A stretch of 64,000 nt of DNA. Origin: Pontibacter indicus. GTDB lineage: Bacteria > Bacteroidota > Bacteroidia > Cytophagales > Hymenobacteraceae. Of this stretch, positions 44,206 through 51,557 are shown piece after piece. Every line of letters begins with the position of its first letter. Positions within the stretch are counted from its first letter, which is position 1. The notes beneath the pieces were generated by a model. That model saw only the letters and a program-made list of their open reading frames with translations, ran no database searches and was not told the origin of the DNA. The stretch is taken from positions 62,001 to 126,000 of the forward strand of contig NZ_FTPP01000002.1 in assembly GCF_900156345.1 (NCBI RefSeq). Direction: 5' to 3'. Made by a program: the position numbers and the translations under genes.

Positions 44206-44643
44206 ATGCCTAAAGATACCATAACCGAAGCGGACGAAAAGGTCATTATGGAGGCCATCCAGCAGGCCGAGCGCAACACCTCTGGCGAGATACGCGTGCA
44301 CATCGAGAACAACTGCGAAGGCGACGTGCTCGACCGTGCCACCGAGGTATTTGCCCAACTGCACATGCACCTGACCAAACAGCGCAATGGTGTGCTGTTT
44401 TATGTAGCCATCAAAGACCATCAGTTTGCCGTGCTGGGCGATGCCGGCATCAACGCCATCGTGCCCGACCACTTCTGGGAAGACATCACCGAAAAAGTGA
44501 TCTCCCACTTCAAAAAACAAGAGTATGCCAAGGGCCTTGCCAAGGGTGTCATCATGGCGGGCGAGCAACTCAAATCGCATTTCCCATACAGTGACAAAGG
44601 CGACCTTAACGAACTGAGCGACGATATTTCGTTCGGAAAATAA
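44206..44643 (+). CDS. TPM-domain protein, cytoplasmic type
   Basis: 145 aa, no signal peptide. A compact TPM (TLP18.3/Psb32/MOLO-1) domain: AIQQAERNTSGEIRVHIENN, KQRNGVLFYVAIKDHQFAVL, GDAGINAIVPDHFW. The function of the family is unsettled. It lies between lemA and the secreted TPM protein, which starts 6 bp after its stop. Confidence 0.9.
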   Translation: MPKDTITEADEKVIMEAIQQAERNTSGEIRVHIENNCEGDVLDRATEVFAQLHMHLTKQRNGVLFYVAIKDHQFAVLGDAGINAIVPDHFWEDITEKVISHFKKQEYAKGLAKGVIMAGEQLKSHFPYSDKGDLNELSDDISFGK

Positions 44644-44649
44644 AACACC

Positions 44650-45432
44650 ATGAAACGACCTGTTCTGCTCCTATACCTGTTCCTGTGTAGCATCACGGCT
44701 TTTGCGCAAAGCGATGATTTCCCGCCCCGGCCCAACCCGCCGCGCCTGGTAAACGACCTTGCCGGCATCCTGACGCAGGGAGAGGTACAGACACTGGAAC
44801 AGAAACTGGTCAATTACAATGACACCACTTCTACCCAGATCGCGATTGTCACCGTTAAGTCCATTGGCGACTACGATGCCAACCAGTATGCCGCCGAATT
44901 GGGCGAGCGCTGGGGCGTGGGAGGCAGCAAGAACGACAACGGTATCGTCATTTTGGTGTCGCTGGAGCCGCGCCGGGTGGCCATTCAGACGGGCTACGGC
45001 ATGGAGCACATCATCCCGGATGCCATTGCCAAGCGCATTACCGAGCGCACGCTCAAACCGAACTTTCAGCAAGGAGAGTTTTACAAAGGCCTCAACGAAG
45101 CCACGAACCTGATCATCAGTCTGGCCAGCGGCGAGTACCAGGCCGACCCACAAGCCAGTCAGGGTGATGGGGAGGGCCCTTCGCTGTTTGCCATCATCCT
45201 GATCGTCATTGTGCTGGTGTTCATCATGTCGCGCTTTAAGGGTGGCGGAGGCAGAGGAGGCCGTGGCGTGCGCACGCTGGGCGGCCCGATCCTGGGTCCG
45301 GGCTCTTTTGGCACCTTCCGCACAGGCGGCGGTATGTTTGGCGGGGGCGGCGGCTTTGGAGGCGGAGGCGGTGGCTTCGGCGGATTTGGCGGCGGCTCCT
45401 TCGGCGGAGGCGGGGCCAGCAGCAGCTGGTAA
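44650..45432 (+). CDS. TPM-domain protein with Gly-rich tail (YgcG-like)
   Basis: 260 aa. Signal peptide (about residues 1-19), TPM domain (about 28-165; VNDLAGILTQGEVQTLE, SKNDNGIVILVSLEPRRVAI, TGYGMEHIIPDAIAKRI), a TM helix (about 178-195), and a Gly/Phe-rich tail ending GGGGASSSW. This secreted layout with a GGFGGGG tail is standard for YgcG-type proteins beside LemA. The domain faces the periplasm, and the tail lies on the other side. Confidence 0.93.
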   Translation: MKRPVLLLYLFLCSITAFAQSDDFPPRPNPPRLVNDLAGILTQGEVQTLEQKLVNYNDTTSTQIAIVTVKSIGDYDANQYAAELGERWGVGGSKNDNGIVILVSLEPRRVAIQTGYGMEHIIPDAIAKRITERTLKPNFQQGEFYKGLNEATNLIISLASGEYQADPQASQGDGEGPSLFAIILIVIVLVFIMSRFKGGGGRGGRGVRTLGGPILGPGSFGTFRTGGGMFGGGGGFGGGGGGFGGFGGGSFGGGGASSSW

Positions 45433-45567
45433 TCAGGCTATATCTGCTGCCTGCTTCCGGCGCATACCACAACATCGTCCGTAGCAGATTCGTACAAGCG
45501 GTATTTCCCCCGACATATGATTCTGGCTTTCTTGTCGTTACAGAAAGTATAGCTTCTCAAAAATCCG

Positions 45568-45575
45568 TACCTTTG
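45568..45575 (+). promoter_or_regulatory. Candidate -7 element of the histidine kinase gene
   Basis: TACCTTTG fits TAnnTTTG 24 nt before the ATG at 45599; no TTG at the usual distance upstream. Confidence 0.45.
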
Positions 45576-45598
45576 CAAACGGAGGGGCATCTGCGCGT

Positions 45599-48343
45599 AT
45601 GAAGATAAACAACGAGAACATTAAATCGAAAGTCGTCATTGGCTTCACGCTGGCGCTTTCGGTGGTGGTTTTTGCCATATACCTCACCTATAACAGCTTC
45701 ACCCAGTTACTCAGCTCAGTCAATGTGCTGGCAGAACCCAATGCCAAGCTGGCCAAGCTGCAGCACACCCTCGCCGATATTGCCACGGCAGAGAGCACCA
45801 TCCGTGCCTATACCCTTACCACCGAGGACAAGCATTTCCGGCAATACCTCGACAACCTGGGCAACATCAACAGCCAGCTCGACTCGCTCTGCACCCTCAT
45901 GCAGGACAACCCCGCCGAACTGGCCCAGATCGACTCGGTGTCGGCCCTGTTGCTGGCCCAGCGAAAGAGCCTGGAGGAGCACGTGAACAAGAAAAAGGAG
46001 CAGCGCGGCAGCAATGCCTATACCGAAAAGGCCCTGAAGCAGATCGCCTCGGCGGCTTCCAAACAGCCTGCTACCACCACCATCAACCAACGCACCAAAA
46101 CCACCATCTCGGACAGGCTAGCTTATAATACCGACTCTGCCGCTGCGGTGCCAGTGCAAACCGAGAATAAAAAAGGTATTCTGAACAAGCTCTTTGGCAA
46201 ACGCAGCGAATCCAAGCAGCAGGAGCCGCCGCAGCCTGTCATTGTTCCGCAGATAAACGTGAGGCAGGAGTACAGCGCCGATACCAGCAAAGCGGCATCT
46301 ACCAGCATGGCGCCCATCGCCAAGGTTCGCATTGTGCTCAAGGATGTGGAGCGCGAGCTGCAGAAGCAGCAGGAAGCCATGGTAGCCAAGGAACTGGCGC
46401 TGCTGCAGCAGGACAAGCAGCTGATGGACCAGGTACGTCGCATGGTGTATGACCTGGAGCGCTATGAGTTGCAGCAGGCTCGCCTTAATGCAACGCAGGC
46501 GCAGGAAGTCGCCAAAGAAACATCGCTTGTGCTCTTGCTGGTTGGTGTGTTCGGCTTGGTGAGTGGCATTGCGTTTATCCTGATCATTCTACGTGACCTG
46601 ACCCGCAGCAGTATGTACAAGGCGGAGCTGAAGCGCTCCCGCAAGGAGGCCATTCAGTTGGCCCGTGCCAAAGAGGCTTTTGTGGCAAACATCAGCCACG
46701 AGATCCGCACGCCGCTGAACGTGGTGTTGGGCTTTTCGGAACAGCTGGGCCACACCCAGTTGCAGGAGCAGCAGCACGAGCACCTGCAGGCCATACACGG
46801 CGCGGGTCAACATCTGCTGCATATCGTGAACGACGTGCTGGACCTCTCCAAACTCGAGGCCGGTAAGCTGCATCTGCACATGGCGCCTTTCGAGATGTGC
46901 CAGCTGCTGGCAGAGGTGGAGCGCACGTTCCGGCTCAAGGCCAGCACCAAAGGCATTGGCTTTAGCTGCACCATGGATGAACAGCTCAAAGGTTACCTGC
47001 TGGGTGATTGCCTGCGGCTTCGTCAGGTGCTTTTCAACCTGGTAGACAATGCCATTAAATTCACCCACGACGGTGAGGTGCGCGTGCACTGCAAACTCAA
47101 AACGCAGCGCCGTAACCGGGCCGTGGTGCTGATCGAGGTGGCGGACACAGGTATAGGTATACCGATGGAACAGACCGCCCATGTGTTCGGTGAGTTCAAC
47201 CAGGCCGACGATTCCATCATCCGGAAATACGGTGGCACGGGACTGGGCTTGTCCATTAGCAAAAAGCTGGTGGAGATGCAGGAAGGCTCCCTGACCTTGC
47301 GCAGCGTACCGAACGAAGGAACCACCTTCAGCATTGTGCTGCCGATGCAGCGGGTAACGGCTCCCGAGCAGGAAGCTATACCGCAGTTGCAACTTTCTGG
47401 CACCGACGTGCTGGCCGGCAAAGCCGTGCTGGTGATCGACGACGATGCCTACAGCCGCACCCTGTGCCAGCTCATACTGGGCCGCAAAGGGATGCAGGTT
47501 ACCCTGGCAAACGACGGGCAGGAGGCATTGCAGTTCATCAAAGAAAAGTCTTTCGACATCGTGCTGACCGACATTCAGTTGCCGGGCATGAGCGGAAAAG
47601 CCGTTGCCAGAGCTATCCGGAAGGAGAACGCCACCATCCCGATCATGGCGCTCACGGCCAACATCATGAGCAGCAACAAGCGCTTCTTCGCCAAAACAGG
47701 AATATCCGACCACCTGCTCAAGCCTTTCACAGAACAAGACCTATACCTCAAACTCAGCAAAGCTTTGTCAACACAGGCTATACCTGAAGCGACAGCCGAA
47801 CATGAGGAGATTATACCTACTACAGGTATAGTCGGGGAAACCTTAGGTATAGCTGAGGCTGAAGGTATAGAAGAGACTCCAAGCACAAGTGAAGCTGCAG
47901 GTATAACGGAGACACCAGTTATAGCCGACCCGGAAACTAATACAGAGTCACAACAAACAGATGCTACTATACCTGCCGTCTATACCTTGGATGAGCTGCG
48001 TACGTTTGTGGGGGATGATGAGGAAGCGCTTTGGGAGATTGTGGAGGTGCTGGTAGCGGATAATCGGCGCTCATTGGAGCAACTGGAAAATGCAACAGCA
48101 GTAGCCAACTGGCAGCAAGCGGGCGAGCTCGCACACAAGATGAAGACTGCTTTCCGCCACCTGCAAGCCAAAACCGTATTGCCCGGTCTGGATGCGCTCG
48201 AGCAGGTACTGCACCAGCCAAACTTGCCCACCGATAACTTGCCGGCCACAGCCAAAGAGTTGCAGCACGAAGCCGCGCTTGTGCTCGCCTCCCTCGAAAG
48301 CGAACTCAGCAAACGCAAAAAGCCTGAGGAAGCCGCCGTCTAA
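45599..48343 (+). CDS. Hybrid sensor histidine kinase with REC and HPt domains
   Basis: 914 aa. TM1 (about residues 13-33), a 4-helix-type extracytoplasmic sensor of about 270 residues rich in Gln/Lys coiled coil, TM2 (about 305-330), HisKA with His367 in FVANISHEIRTPLNVVLGFS, HATPase with VDNAIKFTHDGE and GTGLGLSIS, a REC domain with Asp658 in DIVLTDIQLPGMSG, a Glu/Thr/Ile-rich linker (about 725-800), and a C-terminal HPt with His846. A full phosphorelay in one chain. The final target is not encoded in it; the convergent NtrC-type regulator is a candidate partner (inference). Confidence 0.95.
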   Translation: MKINNENIKSKVVIGFTLALSVVVFAIYLTYNSFTQLLSSVNVLAEPNAKLAKLQHTLADIATAESTIRAYTLTTEDKHFRQYLDNLGNINSQLDSLCTLMQDNPAELAQIDSVSALLLAQRKSLEEHVNKKKEQRGSNAYTEKALKQIASAASKQPATTTINQRTKTTISDRLAYNTDSAAAVPVQTENKKGILNKLFGKRSESKQQEPPQPVIVPQINVRQEYSADTSKAASTSMAPIAKVRIVLKDVERELQKQQEAMVAKELALLQQDKQLMDQVRRMVYDLERYELQQARLNATQAQEVAKETSLVLLLVGVFGLVSGIAFILIILRDLTRSSMYKAELKRSRKEAIQLARAKEAFVANISHEIRTPLNVVLGFSEQLGHTQLQEQQHEHLQAIHGAGQHLLHIVNDVLDLSKLEAGKLHLHMAPFEMCQLLAEVERTFRLKASTKGIGFSCTMDEQLKGYLLGDCLRLRQVLFNLVDNAIKFTHDGEVRVHCKLKTQRRNRAVVLIEVADTGIGIPMEQTAHVFGEFNQADDSIIRKYGGTGLGLSISKKLVEMQEGSLTLRSVPNEGTTFSIVLPMQRVTAPEQEAIPQLQLSGTDVLAGKAVLVIDDDAYSRTLCQLILGRKGMQVTLANDGQEALQFIKEKSFDIVLTDIQLPGMSGKAVARAIRKENATIPIMALTANIMSSNKRFFAKTGISDHLLKPFTEQDLYLKLSKALSTQAIPEATAEHEEIIPTTGIVGETLGIAEAEGIEETPSTSEAAGITETPVIADPETNTESQQTDATIPAVYTLDELRTFVGDDEEALWEIVEVLVADNRRSLEQLENATAVANWQQAGELAHKMKTAFRHLQAKTVLPGLDALEQVLHQPNLPTDNLPATAKELQHEAALVLASLESELSKRKKPEEAAV
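47779..47987. repeat. Cluster of eight AGGTATA motifs in the kinase linker
   Basis: Eight copies of AGGTATA or TATACCT in 209 bp (47779, 47812, 47824, 47845, 47863, 47899, 47968, 47981). They encode most of the Gly-Ile and Ile-Pro dipeptides of the REC-HPt linker. Confidence 0.85.
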
Positions 48344-49719
48344 GCTTCGATGTTATACTGCCGCATTTTGTTGTAGAGCGTCTTGCGGTCGATGTTAAGC
48401 AGACGGGCTGCTTTGGATTTGTTGTACTTCACGCGCTCCAGCATTTCGATGATGAGTTCTTTTTCGCTGCGCTCGGTGGCCGTGCGCAGATCCGTGACAG
48501 GTAGGGCCACCTGCGTAGCATCGGGTTGCGCCACAATGCTGGTTGGCTCCGGTATGTGATAGGCAATTTCGGGTGGCAGGTCGTCGAGCGTAATCTCGTT
48601 GCCTTTGGCCAGCAGCACCGCCCGTTTCACCACATTCTTCAACTCCCGCAAATTTCCGGGCCAGCTATACCTTTCCAAAGCCATCATCACAGCAGTGTCA
48701 AAGCCCGACACGTTGCGCTCCAGTTCGTGGTTGGCTACCTGCAGAAAGTGGTTGGCAAACTGCATGATATCGGCCGTGCGGTCGCGGAGTGGCGAGATGT
48801 TGATCTTGAACTCGTTGAGGCGGTGGTATAAATCTTCGCGAAACTCGCCCTTGCTCACGGCCTGCACCAAGTCTTCGTTGGTGGCCACGATGATGCGCAC
48901 ATCCACGTCGAGGTCGGTATTGCTGCCGATCTTGCGCACTTTGCGCTCCTGTATGGCCCGCAGCAGCTTCACCTGTATTTCGTACGACAGGTTGCCGATC
49001 TCATCCAGAAACAGCGTACCGCCATTGGCTGCCTCAAACTGTCCTTCCTTGTCACCCAGCGCACCCGTAAACGAGCCCTTCACGTGCCCGAACAGTTCGC
49101 TGCCGGCCAGTTCTTTGGACAAGGCACCGCAGTCGATGGCGACAAAGGGCTTGTCGTGGCGCTTACTGCGCTGGTGTATTTTGCGGGCCACATACTCTTT
49201 GCCGGTACCGCTCTCACCTTCTATGATTACCGACATGCTGGTAGGTGCGATCAGGGCGATATACTCTTCCAGCTGCGTTGACTGCGGGCTGGTACCCTTT
49301 ACAAAATCAAAGCCTCCCTGCACAGGTATAGCCGGCTTCGTTGCCACGTGCCCCTCGTGCCCGTAAGTCAGCGCCTTCCGGATGGTCAGCAGCGTCTCGT
49401 CCGGGTTGATAGGCTTGGCCAGGTACTCAAAAGCACCCATTTTGATGGCTTTCACGGCTGTGCGGATGTCGGCGTAGTGCGTCATCAGGATAACGGGCAC
49501 TTTGGTGTCGAGCACGCGGATCTGCTCGAGCAGTTCAAGTCCGTTTTTGTCGGGCAGCCGGAAATCTGTCAGGATCAGGTCGAAGCTATCGGCTTTGAGC
49601 TGGCTGAGGCCTTCGCCGGCAGTATAGGCGGTTTTTACCTCGTACTGCTGCCGTTTCAGGAACGTGCTCAGCATGAGGCAAAAGGTAGGATCGTCGTCGA
49701 TTAAGAGTATCTTGGGCAT
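48340..49719 (-). CDS. Sigma-54-dependent response regulator (NtrC family)
   Basis: 459 aa. REC domain with phosphoacceptor Asp52 in LILTDFRLPDKNG, AAA+ domain with Walker A GESGTGKEYVARK, the sigma-54 contact loop as GSFTGA rather than GAFTGA, Walker B GGTLFLDEIGNL, and a C-terminal Fis-type helix-turn-helix (NKSKAARLLNIDRKTLYNKM). Activates RpoN promoters after phosphorylation. Its stop overlaps the kinase stop tail-to-tail (48340-48343). Confidence 0.96.
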   Translation of the reverse strand: MPKILLIDDDPTFCLMLSTFLKRQQYEVKTAYTAGEGLSQLKADSFDLILTDFRLPDKNGLELLEQIRVLDTKVPVILMTHYADIRTAVKAIKMGAFEYLAKPINPDETLLTIRKALTYGHEGHVATKPAIPVQGGFDFVKGTSPQSTQLEEYIALIAPTSMSVIIEGESGTGKEYVARKIHQRSKRHDKPFVAIDCGALSKELAGSELFGHVKGSFTGALGDKEGQFEAANGGTLFLDEIGNLSYEIQVKLLRAIQERKVRKIGSNTDLDVDVRIIVATNEDLVQAVSKGEFREDLYHRLNEFKINISPLRDRTADIMQFANHFLQVANHELERNVSGFDTAVMMALERYSWPGNLRELKNVVKRAVLLAKGNEITLDDLPPEIAYHIPEPTSIVAQPDATQVALPVTDLRTATERSEKELIIEMLERVKYNKSKAARLLNIDRKTLYNKMRQYNIEA

Positions 49720-49861
49720 AATCTATTGCAATATACACAACCGCAGGGCAGAGGGGAAATTTTGCCCTGAAATAAGGTGCTCGGCTGGGCATTCCGACTG
49801 TTTACCGAAAAGCGGCGCCTAAGGTTGGGCATAAATGTAAGGGACAGGCACAAAACAGAAA

Positions 49862-49882
49862 AGCCCCCGCTAGGCGGAGGCT
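49862..49882 (-). terminator. Terminator after the Thr/Gln-rich protein gene
   Basis: AGCCCCCGC / GCGGAGGCT stem with a TAG loop (one mismatch), 44 bp past the stop at 49926; the minus transcript continues into a TTTTCTGTTTTG tract. Confidence 0.75.
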
Positions 49883-49925
49883 CGTTCCATAGATACTAGG
49901 GTCGCTAATATCTGTTCTATGTGGC

Positions 49926-50483
49926 TTATTTTTGGTCTTGGATAATGTTGCCCTGCTCATCAATGCGAACTTTAGCGGTCTGCTGCTGCTCGTTTTTGAA
50001 CAAGATCTCGTACATGGTTTTGGCACCCTTGCCCTGGGCACTTGCCTGTACGTTGGTGTTCTGCGCGTTTTGGTTGGCCTGCTCGGCGCGGTTCTCCATA
50101 CCTTGTGCATTGGCACCAGCGGCATTTGCGTTAGGAGAGATGCGGTACACCTCTACAATTTGCCAGCTCTTAAAGGCATCGGCTGCTAACACCTGCTGCA
50201 CCGGCTCCGGAAGATCCTCTTGCGTGATGGCTTCGCGCTTTTCGTCGCCTGGCTGCGCTGCAGTTTGTGTTTGCGTCTGTGTTTCAGTTGTCACCTGCGT
50301 CTGCTGCTCGTAGCTCACCTGATTTCCAGTTTCGGCCTGCGTCTCGGTTTCTGTTTCAGTAGTCTGCTCTACTTTCTCTTTCTTCTTCGACTTCTTCTTG
50401 TTCTTGTCAGTCTGCGCGTTGGCGTCAAGAGAGGCAAAGCCAAAGAATGCGATGGCGGCTGCCAGGTAGGTTATTTTTTTCAT
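49926..50483 (-). CDS. Secreted low-complexity protein, Lys then Thr/Gln-rich
   Basis: 185 aa from Met 50483 (Met 50516 adds 11 residues before a clear signal). Signal peptide ends near DANAQ. A Lys run (KNKKKSKKKEK) is followed by Thr/Glu/Gln repeats (TTETETETQAET, TQTQTQTAAQ), then a small domain ITQEDLPEPVQQVLAADAFK...EVYRI and ending KVRIDEQGNIIQDQK, a PepSY-like pattern. No function known. Probably periplasmic. Confidence 0.65.
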   Translation of the reverse strand: MKKITYLAAAIAFFGFASLDANAQTDKNKKKSKKKEKVEQTTETETETQAETGNQVSYEQQTQVTTETQTQTQTAAQPGDEKREAITQEDLPEPVQQVLAADAFKSWQIVEVYRISPNANAAGANAQGMENRAEQANQNAQNTNVQASAQGKGAKTMYEILFKNEQQQTAKVRIDEQGNIIQDQK

Positions 50484-50598
50484 AGTTTTATTCTGTCGCT
50501 CAATTTTAATTTTCATGAAGCCTATTAGTCAAAAGTGTGCCAAAACTATATATAAAAATTATATAACTGAAAATCAATTACTTAAACACAAAACCAAA

Positions 50599-50657
50599 AC
50601 TCCCCAAACTGTGGAATCTGCCGGGTGGTGTGGCGGAAATTCCACAGTTTGGGGAGT
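50599..50657 (-). terminator. Hairpin after the 216-aa exported protein gene
   Basis: Perfect 19-bp inverted repeat ACTCCCCAAACTGTGGAAT / ATTCCACAGTTTGGGGAGT with a 21-nt loop, 29 bp past the stop at 50686. No strong T tract, so terminator is a likely but not certain reading. Confidence 0.6.
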
Positions 50658-50685
50658 ACAAACTGGGTAATGGAGTATGTCTTGC

Positions 50686-51336
50686 TTAAGAAGCGCCCAG
50701 CATAAGAGCCAGTGCGATCAGAGATCCGAAGCCAATGCCAAAGCCGGCGGCAGCCTTGCCCACTTTGCGTTTGTGCGCCTGCTTTTTAAAGGCATCACGG
50801 TAAACGGGCTCTTTCATGAGCTGGTAGTTCGGGTGAAACATGTTATCGACACTAGGTGGAACAGCAGCCGTTACGATGCCTGTCACCAACCCCACAGGAG
50901 GGAACAGGAAAGTGGCGCCGGCCGTGCCCCAAAGCGGTCCCTGCCCTTTGTAATACAGCAGAGCGTCGTGGCGGCCCTGGTACATCAGTTCTTCCTGGGT
51001 ATAGGTGCGCGGAGTGCCGGCAGTCGCTGGCACAGCAGTAGTATTAGAAGCGTACTCGTCCGTGGTTTGCGGCAGTTGGCTCAGCTGGCGCTGCTGCGAA
51101 GAGGGTTGGGTGGCAAACTGCATGGAGGCCACATCGCCCCGGAGCACAAAGCGTAAAGGCCCTTTCTCCTCGCTCAGCATGCGATAGTGGATGGTGTCTT
51201 CCCCCACTTTCACAATCTTTCCTATCAATTCCTCTCCGCTCTTCTTTACGATCAAATCCTGGCTGTAGCCCAATGTGGCTATCAATACAAAACATACACT
51301 AAGTACCGCTTGTTTCCATTTCGTGAGGTGTGTCAT
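50686..51336 (-). CDS. Exported protein of unknown function
   Basis: 216 aa. Signal peptide (about residues 1-25, ending GYSQD). Then DLIVKKSGEELIGKIVKVGE DTIHYR, a beta segment seen in Bacteroidota envelope proteins of unknown role, a Ser/Gln/Thr-rich linker, and a C-terminal part with two hydrophobic stretches (about 138-158 and 196-214). I do not recognise the family beyond this. Confidence 0.7.
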   Translation of the reverse strand: MTHLTKWKQAVLSVCFVLIATLGYSQDLIVKKSGEELIGKIVKVGEDTIHYRMLSEEKGPLRFVLRGDVASMQFATQPSSQQRQLSQLPQTTDEYASNTTAVPATAGTPRTYTQEELMYQGRHDALLYYKGQGPLWGTAGATFLFPPVGLVTGIVTAAVPPSVDNMFHPNYQLMKEPVYRDAFKKQAHKRKVGKAAAGFGIGFGSLIALALMLGAS

Positions 51337-51557
51337 CCTGCTCTTATTTTTAATATTTGTTTATTTTCATTCTTGTAGTAGGAAGTTACAAAGACTATTC
51401 CATTTATTGTGGAATCTATATATTTTATTTTTACTATGAAAATATTTTCCTCACAAGGTATAGCGAAGCGGCGTATAAACCCGGAACGGCTATACCTTGT
51501 GGGCTGCGCGTCTCCCGAAATTTGCAAAGGAAGCCATCAGCCTATACCTTTATACCT

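Noticed and set aside
46589..47737. 382-codon open frame antisense to the hybrid kinase
   Set aside because: Shadow of the kinase HisKA-HATPase region, no recognisable domain.
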